Source: Bacteroidales bacterium
GTDB taxonomy: Bacteria > Bacteroidota > Bacteroidia > Bacteroidales > UBA12077
Direction of reading: 5' to 3'
Length of the DNA: 64,000 bases
Assembly (NCBI GenBank): GCA_003446015.1
Contig: DMBU01000154.1
Span: 3,893-67,892 of the forward strand
Shown: positions 50,931 through 60,460 of the stretch, in pieces
Layout: every line of letters starts with the position of its first letter
How positions within the stretch are numbered: the first letter of the stretch is position 1
Notes under the pieces: generated by a model
The model's database searches: none
What the model saw: only the letters and a program-made list of their open reading frames with translations
Told to the model about the DNA's origin: nothing
Position numbers and translations under genes: made by a program

Positions 50931-51905
50931 TTACCAATTTAACAACCATGCAAAAATAAGCGGTGCTACAATGGTTGCATCCGATTCAACAATGAATTTA
51001 GGTGTATCAATATCTAATTTCCCCCAGGTAATTTTTTCGTTTGGAACAGCTCCTGAGTATGATCCGTAACTTGTTGTAGAATCAGAAATCTGGCAGAAAT
51101 AGCTCCAGAACGGAATGTTATGCATCTCCATATCCTGATATAACATTGGAACAACACAAATTGGAAAATCGCCGGCAATACCACCACCAATCTGGAAAAA
51201 CCCAACGCCTTTACCTCCTGAGTTTTTGATGTACCAGTCGGCTAAAGTTGTCATGTATTCAATGCCCGATTTCATGGTCGATGGTTTCAGTTCTCCCTTA
51301 ATGCAATAGGATGCAAAAATATTACCCATGGTACTATCTTCCCAACCCGGAACAATAATTGGCAGGTTCTTTTCAGCTGCGGCAATCATCCATGAGTTTT
51401 TAGGATCAATTTCATAGTATTGTTCCAATACTCCTGAAAGAATCATTTTATACATATATTCATGTGGGAAATAACGTTCGCCTTTTGTTTCAGCATCTTT
51501 CCAGATTTCATAAATGTGTTTTTGCAATCTTCGGAAAGCTTCTTCTTCAGGAATACAGGTATCGGTAACCCGATTGAGTCCTTTTTCAAGAAGTTCCCAT
51601 TCCTGTGTAGGGGTTAAATCGCGGTAATGAGGTACTCGTTTGTAATGCGAATGTGCAACCAGGTTCATTAAATCTTCTTCAAGATTTGCTCCGGTACACG
51701 AAATGATCTGAACTTTATCCTGACGAATCATTTCAGCAAGACTTTTACCTAACTCTCCGGTACTCATTGCTCCGGCGAGTGTAATCATCATTTTTCCACC
51801 TTCGGCTAAGTGTTTTTCATAACCCATGGCAGCATCTTTTAATGCAGCAGCATTAAAGTGTAAAAAATGATCTTCAATAAATTTTGATATTGTATTTCTT
51901 TCCAT
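50931..51905 (-). CDS. Deoxyhypusine synthase-like aminobutyltransferase
   Basis: The 324-residue protein has the deoxyhypusine synthase fold with NAD-site landmarks (TLAGAMSTGELGKSLAEMIR, ISCTGANLEEDL) and PGWEDSTMGNIFASY. The C-terminal active-site block KITWGKLDID contains K296, equivalent to the lysine that receives the aminobutyl group in the eukaryotic enzyme. Bacteria lack eIF5A, and bacterial members near polyamine genes are thought to make homospermidine-like polyamines or to modify unknown acceptors. The neighbours are agmatinase and a PLP decarboxylase, so a polyamine product is the likeliest reading. It is the last gene of the cluster. The family is secure and the product is inferred. 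Confidence 0.9.
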   Translation of the reverse strand: MERNTISKFIEDHFLHFNAAALKDAAMGYEKHLAEGGKMMITLAGAMSTGELGKSLAEMIRQDKVQIISCTGANLEEDLMNLVAHSHYKRVPHYRDLTPTQEWELLEKGLNRVTDTCIPEEEAFRRLQKHIYEIWKDAETKGERYFPHEYMYKMILSGVLEQYYEIDPKNSWMIAAAEKNLPIIVPGWEDSTMGNIFASYCIKGELKPSTMKSGIEYMTTLADWYIKNSGGKGVGFFQIGGGIAGDFPICVVPMLYQDMEMHNIPFWSYFCQISDSTTSYGSYSGAVPNEKITWGKLDIDTPKFIVESDATIVAPLIFAWLLNW

Positions 51906-51935
51906 GATATTTTTATTTATATAATTTTTAAAATC

Positions 51936-52000
51936 ACCACTTAGACACTAAGTTCAATTAGTTTAAATAATCTAAGAGTTGTCTGAGGGTTCTTTGTGGT
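51936..52000. repeat. Degenerate inverted repeat between the DHS-like gene and speB
   Basis: ACCACTTAGACA (from 51936) is echoed in inverse form by TGTCT (51980-51984) and GTGGT (51996-52000) with an intervening CTTAG/CTAAG motif. The gap of 105 bases is otherwise short of signals. It resembles the AACTC-type repeat arms around the S23 cassette in style but not in sequence, and may be a relic or a processing site. Confidence 0.4.
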
Positions 52001-52010
52001 TAAATATTTT

Positions 52011-52856
52011 TTATTTATTAAAAACTAAACTTAATATTTTATAATACAATTTAGCTGCAAGAAAATCCGGTCCTTTATTTGCTTTATTAGGACAAAGTTC
52101 CATGATATCGAATCCAACAACTTTGTTATTATCAATTACTAATTTAATAAAATCAACTACCTGATACCAGGTTAATCCTCCGGGTTCGGGAGTTCCTGTC
52201 GATGGCATGATTGAAGGATCAAAAACATCTAAATCGATAGTAATAAATACATTCCCGCTTATTTTTTTTAGTACATCATTCATCCAGTTTGGATTTGAAT
52301 GAATATCAGTTGCGAAAAAACATTTTTCTTTTTTTAAAAATGGTTTTTCTACACTATCCATACTTCTTATACCCACCTGGACAAGATTTGTTGTATGTTG
52401 AGCTTCATGCACAGCACATGCATGATTGCATTTTGATCCATCATATTCGGGTCGCAAATCGGAGTGAGCATCAAATTGAAGAACTGTAAGGTTTTTAAAA
52501 TTTTCGCGAAAAGCACGAATTGATCCAATACTAACTGAATGTTCGCCACCAAAGAGGGTTACAAACTTGCCCTTTTTTATATATTCTGAAGCAGTTTTAT
52601 GTACTGCTTCAACCATTTTTTCAGGAGAACTATTTTCTGTAACAGGATCAGCTAAAAACACACCCTGTTTATAAACTTCTGAATCGGTTTCAATGTCATA
52701 AATTTCCATATTCTCCGATGCTTCTAAAAATGCTTCAGGTCCTTTGTCGGCACCCTTAATCCATGTACTTGTTCCATCATATGGTACAGGAATTAATACA
52801 ATTTTAGATGATTCGAACATTGCATATTCGTCAGGAATTCCGGCGTAATTCTTCAT
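52011..52856 (-). CDS. speB: Agmatinase
   Basis: The 281-residue ureohydrolase cleaves agmatine to putrescine and urea. Mn2+-binding motifs of the arginase/agmatinase family are visible: GGEHSVSIG, FDAHSDLRPEY with the paired aspartates, and DLDVFDPSIMPSTGTPEPGG split at the turn. FDIMELCP follows near the end. It is cytoplasmic, with normal length. It sits between the decarboxylase (32 bases upstream) and the DHS-like gene (105 bases downstream), forming an arginine-to-polyamine route. Arginase is less likely given the neighbours. Confidence 0.93.
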   Translation of the reverse strand: MKNYAGIPDEYAMFESSKIVLIPVPYDGTSTWIKGADKGPEAFLEASENMEIYDIETDSEVYKQGVFLADPVTENSSPEKMVEAVHKTASEYIKKGKFVTLFGGEHSVSIGSIRAFRENFKNLTVLQFDAHSDLRPEYDGSKCNHACAVHEAQHTTNLVQVGIRSMDSVEKPFLKKEKCFFATDIHSNPNWMNDVLKKISGNVFITIDLDVFDPSIMPSTGTPEPGGLTWYQVVDFIKLVIDNNKVVGFDIMELCPNKANKGPDFLAAKLYYKILSLVFNK

Positions 52857-52888
52857 AACTGTTTTAAAAAAAGATCTAAGTATTTTGT

Positions 52889-54283
52889 TTATTCATATCC
52901 AAGGATTTTTAAAAAATCCTGCGGTTTTTGTTCCTTGGTAAAGAGTCTTGTTGTGAACTTTCCCCTTGCACCCTTATCAATAATAATATGCTTTGGACTC
53001 GGAATTAGGCAATGTTGCAATCCTCCGTATCCGCCTAATGTATCCTGATAAGCTCCTGTATTAAAAAACCCAATGTATTGTGTATCGTTTGGATTGTACT
53101 TAGGTAAATAAATAGCATTGCTATGTTGCTCTGAATTATAATAATCGTCGCTATCGCAGGTTAATCCACCAAGAAAAACTCTTTCATAGGTATTGTACCA
53201 TCGATTAATTGGAAGCATGATAAATCGCTTATTTATTGCCCAGCTGTCGGGTAAAGTAGTCATGAATGAGCTGTCGATCATATTCCATGCTTCACGATCA
53301 TTCTGTTTTTTTTGTCCTAAAACAGAATAAATAATACCACCACTCTCACCAACTGTAAATGATCCGAATTCAGTAAAGATATTTGGTTCTTTCAGGTTAT
53401 TTGCTTCGCAAAATAGTTTGATTTGAGATATTATTTCGTCAACCATGTATTCGTAATCATAATCGAACGAAAGTGAATTTTTTATTGGGAAACCACCTCC
53501 TATATTTAAAGAATCGAGTTCGGGACAAACTTTTTTTAACTCACCATATACGTTTAAACATTTAACTAATTCACTCCAATAATAGGCATTATCTTTAATA
53601 CCCGTATTTATAAAGAAGTGTAACATTTTAAGCTTAATGTTCGGATTCTCCTTGATGTTTTTAAGGTAAAAATTAACAATGTTTCTGTACCCTATACCAA
53701 GACGTGAAGTATAAAATTCGAATTTAGGTTCTTCTTCGGAAGCAATTCGGATACCAACTTCAAAAGGCACTTCGATTAATTCTTCGAGGCGATCCAGCTC
53801 TTTATAATTATCAATAACAGGGATTGTATTTTTAAATCCGTTGTTTATTAATCGGGCAATATTCTCAACATAAGCGTCGCGCTTAAATCCATTACAAATG
53901 ATATATGTTGATTTTGTTATTTTCTTTTCTTTGAAAAGCTTCTCAACTATATTAATATCATATGCCGATGAAGTTTCGATATGAATATCATTCTTAAGAG
54001 CTTCGTGTAAAACATGCTTAAAATGTGAACTTTTAGTACAATAGCAATAATAATATTTGCTTCTGTAATTCACTTTTTTCATTGCACTTTTAAACCAGGA
54101 TTTGGCTCTTTGAATTTGATTTGAAATTTGAGGTAGGTAAGTAAATTTTAAAGGTGTACCGTACTTTTCTATGATATCCATTAGCGGAATTTTGTGAAAG
54201 AGAAGATTGTCATCATCTAAATCAAACTCCCTTTGAGGAAAGTCGAAAGTCTGTTCAATTAGGTCAAGGTATTTAATTTTCAT
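52889..54283 (-). CDS. PLP-dependent arginine/ornithine-type decarboxylase
   Basis: The 464-residue fold-type III PLP enzyme has the Schiff-base lysine region YCYCTKSSHF (K84) in place of the usual AVKAN. Other landmarks are IETSSAYDI, NIGGGFP, the TEFGSFTVG phosphate/PLP segment, and GLTCDSDD with the C-D pair that contacts substrate in ornithine-type enzymes. It resembles the Bacteroidota enzymes annotated as arginine decarboxylase and is much shorter than the Escherichia coli SpeA type. It lies 32 bases before speB, which supports arginine as substrate because agmatinase would then take the product. Ornithine or diaminopimelate cannot be excluded from sequence. Confidence 0.83.
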   Translation of the reverse strand: MKIKYLDLIEQTFDFPQREFDLDDDNLLFHKIPLMDIIEKYGTPLKFTYLPQISNQIQRAKSWFKSAMKKVNYRSKYYYCYCTKSSHFKHVLHEALKNDIHIETSSAYDINIVEKLFKEKKITKSTYIICNGFKRDAYVENIARLINNGFKNTIPVIDNYKELDRLEELIEVPFEVGIRIASEEEPKFEFYTSRLGIGYRNIVNFYLKNIKENPNIKLKMLHFFINTGIKDNAYYWSELVKCLNVYGELKKVCPELDSLNIGGGFPIKNSLSFDYDYEYMVDEIISQIKLFCEANNLKEPNIFTEFGSFTVGESGGIIYSVLGQKKQNDREAWNMIDSSFMTTLPDSWAINKRFIMLPINRWYNTYERVFLGGLTCDSDDYYNSEQHSNAIYLPKYNPNDTQYIGFFNTGAYQDTLGGYGGLQHCLIPSPKHIIIDKGARGKFTTRLFTKEQKPQDFLKILGYE

Positions 54284-54390
54284 TCATATAATATATAACT
54301 TGGTTTTAAGAAATGCAAATTAAGTAATTTTTATAAAAAAAAGTCTTTTTAAAGTAGGCAATCTTTTATAAAAAATAAATAAAAATAAAA

Positions 54391-54411
54391 AAGCCGCAGC
54401 AGGGGCGACTT
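54391..54411 (-). terminator. Short terminator after the HU/SPOR gene (minus strand)
   Basis: AAGCCGC (54391-54397) and GCGACTT (54405-54411) pair with one wobble around a seven-base loop. On the minus strand it is followed by a TTTTTTATTTTTATTT run. It lies 23 bases after the stop. The stem is short, the U-run is good. Confidence 0.65.
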
Positions 54412-54434
54412 TAAGTTCTGTTTTATGAGGAGAA

Positions 54435-55583
54435 TTAGTAGTATAAAATCCAGGCTTGTAATCCTTTCTCTTGTGCAAGGAACTTGTATTCGGCAATAGC
54501 TTTATTCTTTTCGGTAAAAGAGTTAAAGCTTACTGCATGCATTCCATTCCGTTCTGCTAATTTTTCAGCGTTATATCCTTCTGCTTTCAGCTTGTTCATG
54601 TATGAAATGGCATATTTTTCGTTTTTAAAACTACCTGCAATGATGTAATATTTTTTTTGTGGTGGAACTGGTTTCTGTACTTCTTTGGCTACAGGCTTTT
54701 TTGCTTCTTCTTTTGTTGTTGGCGCTGTTTCAGGTTTTGCTTTTGCTGTGGTTTTTTTGGCAGTAGTTGTTTTCTTTTTCTGACTTACTTTTTCTGTTTT
54801 TGCTTTTTCCTTATTAAAAACTTTTTTAACAGTGCTGAAATTTAAAAGAGCCCAAATAAATATCGCTGCAACAGGCAATCCAATTGCAATTGACCATATT
54901 AATCCTTTATTCATTGATTTTTTTTCTTTTTTATAACTGTATATTGATTTGCCTGGTTCTACAATAATTGTTGATTTTGTTTCCTCTTTAACCACAGTTT
55001 CAGGAGTTTTCCCGCCTGCCTGATGGGCAGGTTCCTCATCTTTAAATTCTTCTAAAACAATTTCTTTTTTAGATTCTTTTTTAACTTCGGTGATACTGGT
55101 TTTTTCTTCGGCTTTAGGTTCTTCTTTTGCTACTGGCTTAGTTTCTTTTTCTTCAGTGGATTTTTTAGTGGTTTTTCGGGCTATTGGTTTTTCTTCTGCT
55201 TTTTTATCCTCTTTGCTAGTTTTTGTTTCTTCTATAATAGCAGGTGTAAATTGAACTTTACCCTGTTTGTCGGCTACAAACTCACCAAAATCAGCAATTA
55301 CAAATGGTTTTTCATTATCAAGCTCTTTTTTAACACGATCAATGAATTCTGTAATTTTTTGGGCAGCTTGCTCTTTCGTAATATTTTCTTTTTTGATGAT
55401 ATATTTCTCAAGAAGTTCATCATTAAATTTTAGAAAGGGGCTAAAATAAATATCTTTCAGTTTTTCTTTAAGTGTATTCGCGTCCTTACTTTTTGAAGTA
55501 GCTCTTACCAAAAATGCTCCAAAGTTTGGAACAATAACCCTGTTGTTTGTGGCAAGTAATTCCTGAATGTAGGTTGCGATCAT
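54435..55583 (-). CDS. HU-like (CCDC81-type) and SPOR domain membrane protein
   Basis: The 382-residue protein starts with two HU-related bacterial CCDC81-type subdomains (residues 1-115: IQELLATNNRVIVPNFGAFLV, FVIADFGEFVADKQGKVQF). A highly charged repetitive linker (115-225, rich in KEEPKAEEK) follows. One membrane helix is at about 229-250 (GLIWSIAIGLPVAAIFIWALL), then a second K/A/P-rich linker and a SPOR domain (about 308-382, KKYYIIAGSFKNEKYAISYMNKL). SPOR binds denuded peptidoglycan at division sites. The N-terminal domain would lie in the cytoplasm and could touch DNA or another protein. This is a known Bacteroidota architecture and may connect envelope division to the nucleoid. Confidence 0.88.
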   Translation of the reverse strand: MIATYIQELLATNNRVIVPNFGAFLVRATSKSKDANTLKEKLKDIYFSPFLKFNDELLEKYIIKKENITKEQAAQKITEFIDRVKKELDNEKPFVIADFGEFVADKQGKVQFTPAIIEETKTSKEDKKAEEKPIARKTTKKSTEEKETKPVAKEEPKAEEKTSITEVKKESKKEIVLEEFKDEEPAHQAGGKTPETVVKEETKSTIIVEPGKSIYSYKKEKKSMNKGLIWSIAIGLPVAAIFIWALLNFSTVKKVFNKEKAKTEKVSQKKKTTTAKKTTAKAKPETAPTTKEEAKKPVAKEVQKPVPPQKKYYIIAGSFKNEKYAISYMNKLKAEGYNAEKLAERNGMHAVSFNSFTEKNKAIAEYKFLAQEKGLQAWILYY

Positions 55584-55746
55584 GACATTTGTTTTTTGTT
55601 AGCATTAATTTTATAAATGTAAATAATTACATTAAAAATCAAAATAAATATTAGTATTTACTTACATCTGAACAAATGTAATAAAAAATTAAGAGATTCA
55701 ATTACAGCTTAATACTGAAATTGATGAAATAAGGAAATAAAGTCAG

Positions 55747-58700
55747 CTAATTCTTTAAAAAAGCTTTATGTATTGTGGAAAGTAAATCTTCAATTTTAAT
55801 AGGTTTTGAGATGTAATTATCAAAACCTGCGTTTAAACATTTCTGGCGATCATTATCGTGAGCATATGCTGTTTGACCAATAATTTGAAGATTTTGTCTG
55901 TGTTCTTTTATTTTTTGAGTTGCCTCAAATCCATTCATAATTGGCATTTTAATATCCATAAGAACGAGATCAATATTGTCGTTTTTTAAACATAAATCAA
56001 CCGCTTCTTTACCATCTTTTGCCCAAAGAATTTTAGCTTTTGTAGGAGAAAGAATTTCTTCGATTAGTTTATAATTTACATCAATATCATCGGCAATAAG
56101 AACCACCTTGTTTTGCCAGTCGAATGTGTTTACAAGTTTTACACTTGTATCTTCAACAGTTGATTCAGCTGTTTCGAAAGGTAATGTAAAATAAATATTT
56201 GTACCTTGATTTGGAGTTGACTGAACCCAGATTTCTCCACCTAAATGACCAACTATTTTTTTGGCAATGGTTAATCCTATTCCTGTTCCTCCATATTCGC
56301 GGGTAAACGATTCATCGGCTTGTCGAAAAAGATCGTAAATCATATCAAATTTTTCATTTGAGATGCCTATACCCGAATCAATCACATAAAATTGAATTTT
56401 ATTCTGATCTTTAATAATGGTATAACCAAACTCAACAAAGCCTTTTGTTGTAAATTTTATGGCATTCTCGATTAAATTATAAAGGATTTGTTTCAATCTT
56501 ACCGGATCTGTAACAATTGAAAAATCTTTTATTCGCGATCCCTTATTCATTGAAAGATGAATGTCTTTTTTGGTATCGTTTTCAATTTGAATACTAAAAG
56601 ATACATAAAGGTCAAGAAGGAGCTTATTTAAAAAACATTCTGTTTTATTCAGTTGAAAATCTCCTGCCTGTATTTTTGAAATATCAATTACATCATCAAT
56701 AAGTTTGAGAAGGTTTTGACTATTATCGTTAATCAGGTTGTTTAATTTAACCTTATCGTCATAAGCCATTTCTTCATCGAGCAATAAGTTTGAAAATCCA
56801 ATAATTGCATTCATTGGCGTTCTTATCTCATGCGATAAGTTTGCAAGAAAAGCAGTTTTTAAACGGTTCGATTCTTCTGCTTTTTCTTTTGCATCAATTA
56901 ACTCTTTTTCGGTTTTTTTCCTTGATGTGATATCTTCTGAGATAACAACAAAGTGGGTTATTTCAAACTTGTTATTAATAACAGGAGAGATGGATGCCAA
57001 TTCCCAATATCTTTCACCGTTTTTCTTAATGTTTTGGAACTCACCCTGCCAATCATTCCCCTCTATAACGGTTTTAATAATATCATTAAAAACATTATTT
57101 GAGTTAGAATCAGAATGTAAGATGCTGATTTCTTTTCCAAGAACATCTTCAGGTAAGTAGCCTGTAATTTGAGTAAAACTTGGATTTACAATTTCAACCT
57201 TCCCTTCTAAGTCAGTAATGACAACGCATGCAGGTGAATGTTGAATTGCATTCGACAGGATTTTAAGCTCGTATTCAGTCTTTTTCTTTTGAGTAATATC
57301 AATGGAAACACCTCCTATTTGCCAGGTGTTATCTGCTGCTCTGAATCTAAATTTATGTGTTTGATACGACTTTAATTCACCCAATTTATTTGGAAGATTG
57401 TCCTCAACAACTAATAATTCTCCATTTAAAACTCGTTTATCTTCTTCAATTACACGATTAGCATATTCTTCAGGGAAAATTTCTTCAGGAGTTTTGTTCT
57501 GGCAATCGGTATTTGAATAGATATTATCCATAAATTTATTTAAATATACCGATTTTAGCTCTTCGTCTTTAATAAATACACCTAGAGGAAGATTATCCAT
57601 AAAAATGGAAAATTGTTGTTCTGTTCTTAATAGAGCTTCTTCAACTTCTACTCGCTTTGAGATATCCTTAAAATCTTCAATTATTCCAAGAATTTCTCCA
57701 TTTTGACCTTTAAATGCTACAGAATTCAAAATCCCCGGAATTATTTTCCCGTTTTTGTTCTTTTTCTTTATGTCTTGTTCAACACGATCTTCGCCATTTT
57801 TAACTTGATTTAATGGACATTCTGCTGTATGACAGTAAGGGCCGGGGAAAATGTTAAAACACTTTTTGCCTTCAGCATCTTCTTTGCTAATTCCCGACAT
57901 CATTGTAAATGCTCTGTTCACACGCAAAATATTAAAATCAGTGTCGATTAAGCGCATACTATTTCCAGTGGTGTTGAAAATCTGATTTAATTCGGCATTG
58001 GCATTGACAATCTCTTTCGTTTTTTGGGCCAGTCTTTTATCAAGAGAATCCTGTAAATTAAATACTTTTTGAATTAAGGTATTGAACGAAAAATGCAAAA
58101 TTATATAGGTGGACAAAAGGATTAGAAAAATGATAATGATTGATTTATACAGAACGGCCAGATATTGATTTTGAAGAACTGTAATGTCGCGTGCAAAAAC
58201 AACTCCATCAAGTCCCTCATTATGAAAACTGGTTTCCGTATTTATAATATTCAAATAGTAGTACTTATCATTAAATTCAAATTTACCCGGAACTAAAGAT
58301 TTGTTTTCCACTACTTTGGCAATAATTTCGTCATTATTCGGCGAATGAATAATATATTTATTATCGATAACGGTTGATCCAAATTCATTAAGAATATTTT
58401 GATCCAGCGTTGATGTATTAAACAATCCTGCAATATTAATGTCGTAGTTTCTTGCTAAAAAGGTAATAATTTCATTTTCACGAATAGCAAATTCTATACA
58501 TCCAACGTACTGTCCTTCAAATACAATAGGCTCTGCAATTTTATAATACAATAGAGAATTTACAAATTCAAAACCGGTTTTTTTTCTTTTTTCTTGATTG
58601 GCTTCAAAAACAATGGAATTCTTTGGAGCTGTTTTTTGACTATTTCCATAACCGGTTTCCATATTTAAGGCTAAAGAATTTTCCTTCGTGTAAAAATTAA

Positions 58701-59028
58701 CAACAAAATGATACGGATCTTCAGACTTGAGTATAGTATAAAAAGGGAATATTTTTCGGTATAAATTTTCAATATTGTTTGCCTTGAACTCTTTCTTTAT
58801 TTCAGGATTATTTACAAAATATTGTATTTTTTCTCTATACAACTGATTTGTGTTTTGGAAAAGATTTTTAATTTCAAGGTTAACAATATCATTTTCCTTT
58901 TGGATTTGCCAATTGATATATTGTTTTTGATTTTTTATGCTTATGGCAAAATATATTGCACACAATACACTCAAAACAAACATAACTGTTAATATAGTCT
59001 TATTCTTTAGCCGTCTTTCGAATTCCAT
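55747..59028 (-). CDS. Hybrid sensor histidine kinase with multiple PAS domains
   Basis: The 1093-residue protein has membrane helices near residues 11-28 and 292-312 enclosing a Cache-like sensor of about 260 residues. A coiled linker and three PAS domains follow (about 345-460, 470-590 and 600-715). The first contains a CHTAECPLNQ segment, a cysteine-rich loop seen in some sensory PAS domains. HisKA has H733 in LSHEIRTPMNAIIGFS, then HATPase with NLIENAIKF, DSGIGI and GGTGIGLTI, and a receiver domain with aspartate in LVLMDIKMP and ISKPI. It is transcribed alone and divergently from the C1B peptidase gene. No separate regulator is adjacent. The receiver resembles that of the kinase at 41739. 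Confidence 0.9.
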   Translation of the reverse strand: MEFERRLKNKTILTVMFVLSVLCAIYFAISIKNQKQYINWQIQKENDIVNLEIKNLFQNTNQLYREKIQYFVNNPEIKKEFKANNIENLYRKIFPFYTILKSEDPYHFVVNFYTKENSLALNMETGYGNSQKTAPKNSIVFEANQEKRKKTGFEFVNSLLYYKIAEPIVFEGQYVGCIEFAIRENEIITFLARNYDINIAGLFNTSTLDQNILNEFGSTVIDNKYIIHSPNNDEIIAKVVENKSLVPGKFEFNDKYYYLNIINTETSFHNEGLDGVVFARDITVLQNQYLAVLYKSIIIIFLILLSTYIILHFSFNTLIQKVFNLQDSLDKRLAQKTKEIVNANAELNQIFNTTGNSMRLIDTDFNILRVNRAFTMMSGISKEDAEGKKCFNIFPGPYCHTAECPLNQVKNGEDRVEQDIKKKNKNGKIIPGILNSVAFKGQNGEILGIIEDFKDISKRVEVEEALLRTEQQFSIFMDNLPLGVFIKDEELKSVYLNKFMDNIYSNTDCQNKTPEEIFPEEYANRVIEEDKRVLNGELLVVEDNLPNKLGELKSYQTHKFRFRAADNTWQIGGVSIDITQKKKTEYELKILSNAIQHSPACVVITDLEGKVEIVNPSFTQITGYLPEDVLGKEISILHSDSNSNNVFNDIIKTVIEGNDWQGEFQNIKKNGERYWELASISPVINNKFEITHFVVISEDITSRKKTEKELIDAKEKAEESNRLKTAFLANLSHEIRTPMNAIIGFSNLLLDEEMAYDDKVKLNNLINDNSQNLLKLIDDVIDISKIQAGDFQLNKTECFLNKLLLDLYVSFSIQIENDTKKDIHLSMNKGSRIKDFSIVTDPVRLKQILYNLIENAIKFTTKGFVEFGYTIIKDQNKIQFYVIDSGIGISNEKFDMIYDLFRQADESFTREYGGTGIGLTIAKKIVGHLGGEIWVQSTPNQGTNIYFTLPFETAESTVEDTSVKLVNTFDWQNKVVLIADDIDVNYKLIEEILSPTKAKILWAKDGKEAVDLCLKNDNIDLVLMDIKMPIMNGFEATQKIKEHRQNLQIIGQTAYAHDNDRQKCLNAGFDNYISKPIKIEDLLSTIHKAFLKN

Positions 59029-59306
59029 TTATTTCCGTTCTTCCCTCGTCAATAAAATAAAGCTGCAAATAAAGTAAAAAATACTGAACTAAAAAATTAC
59101 GGTTGACAGGTTTGTAAACATTTTTTCAAAATTTTAGTCAAAAACTTTTTTTCTGTCTGTTAATAACTTAAGAGTCTCTTTCGCAATGTCCTGTAAAATT
59201 AGTGTGAAGAGAAATCCTATAGATTTAGTCATTTGAAGGGATATCAAAATTTTTGTTTTAATTACAATATAACTAATTTGCAATATATTTATTAAAATCA
59301 CTAAAA

Positions 59307-60455
59307 ATGAAAACGATAATACTGAAAATAAAGCTTTTATTCCTTTTGACATTCACTCTATTTTCTATTGAAACATTTGCCCAACCCACATTCCGGGAGA
59401 TTAAGATTATAAATGAAATACCTGCAACTCCAGTTAAAGATCAGGCAAATACAGGAACTTGCTGGAGTTTTGGCACTACATCTTTTATTGAATCGGAGCT
59501 TATAAGATTAGGAAAAGGAGAGTTTGATTTATCTGAGATGTTCACGATCCGATGTACATACGAGGATCATGCACGGATGTTTGTACGTTATCATGGGAAC
59601 ATAAATTTTGGAGCTGGAGCCGAAGGCTGGGATTTATTTAATGTGGTAAAGAATTATGGTATAGTTCCTCAGGAAGCTTATCCCGGATTAATTGTTAACC
59701 CTCAAATGCACGACCATGTTGAAATGGATCAGGTTTTAAAATCAATGATGGCTGTTTTAATTAAAAAGGATAAACTAACAACGGTTTGGAACAAAGCTAT
59801 AAGCGCTGTGTTGGATGTTTATTTAGGAGAATATCCTCAAGAATTTGAATATAAAGGTAAAAAGTATAGCCCAAAAAGTTTTCGTGATTATTTGGGAATC
59901 GATGTATCAAATTATATTGCATTTACTTCATTTACAAACAATCCATATTATACTGAAATTGTATTTGAATCGCCCGACAACTGGTCAAATGGAGCTGTAA
60001 AAAATGTAAAACTGGATGATTTAACAGAAATTATTAACCATGCATTATTAAACGGATACTCTGTTATTTGGGCAAGCGATGTAAGTGATCCCGGATTTAA
60101 TCATAAAAAGGGTCTTGCTATTGTTCCGGAAAAAGACTGGGCTGATATGAATGAGGATGAAAAAACTCAGACATTTATAAAACCAGTAAAACAAAAAGAA
60201 ATTACTCCTGAACTGCGACAAATTGGGTATGATAATTATGAAACCACCGATGATCATTTAATGCATATTGTTGGATTGGCAAAAGACAAGAATGGAACCA
60301 AATACTATAAAGTAAAGAACTCATGGGGAATCGACAGCAATGAATTTGGAGGGTGCTTTTATGCTTCAGAATCATATGTAAAATTAAAAACCATGACTGT
60401 TGCTGTACATAAAGATGCTATACCTAAGGCAATTTTAGAAAAATTAAACGAATAA
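59307..60455 (+). CDS. Secreted aminopeptidase C/bleomycin hydrolase-like (C1B) peptidase
   Basis: The 382-residue protein has a signal peptide (residues 1-25, ending TFAQ). It is a C1B peptidase with Q46 and nucleophile C52 in VKDQANTGTCWSFG, histidine H317 in DDHLMHIVGL (aligned to the THAM motif of PepC), and N338 in KVKNSWG. Typical family members are about 450 residues and cytoplasmic, so this is shorter and exported. The gene for a PagL-like outer-membrane enzyme follows five bases later. It lies beside and divergent from the multi-PAS kinase. Peptidase activity is well supported; the substrate is unknown. Confidence 0.88.
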   Translation: MKTIILKIKLLFLLTFTLFSIETFAQPTFREIKIINEIPATPVKDQANTGTCWSFGTTSFIESELIRLGKGEFDLSEMFTIRCTYEDHARMFVRYHGNINFGAGAEGWDLFNVVKNYGIVPQEAYPGLIVNPQMHDHVEMDQVLKSMMAVLIKKDKLTTVWNKAISAVLDVYLGEYPQEFEYKGKKYSPKSFRDYLGIDVSNYIAFTSFTNNPYYTEIVFESPDNWSNGAVKNVKLDDLTEIINHALLNGYSVIWASDVSDPGFNHKKGLAIVPEKDWADMNEDEKTQTFIKPVKQKEITPELRQIGYDNYETTDDHLMHIVGLAKDKNGTKYYKVKNSWGIDSNEFGGCFYASESYVKLKTMTVAVHKDAIPKAILEKLNE

Positions 60456-60460
60456 ATTAA

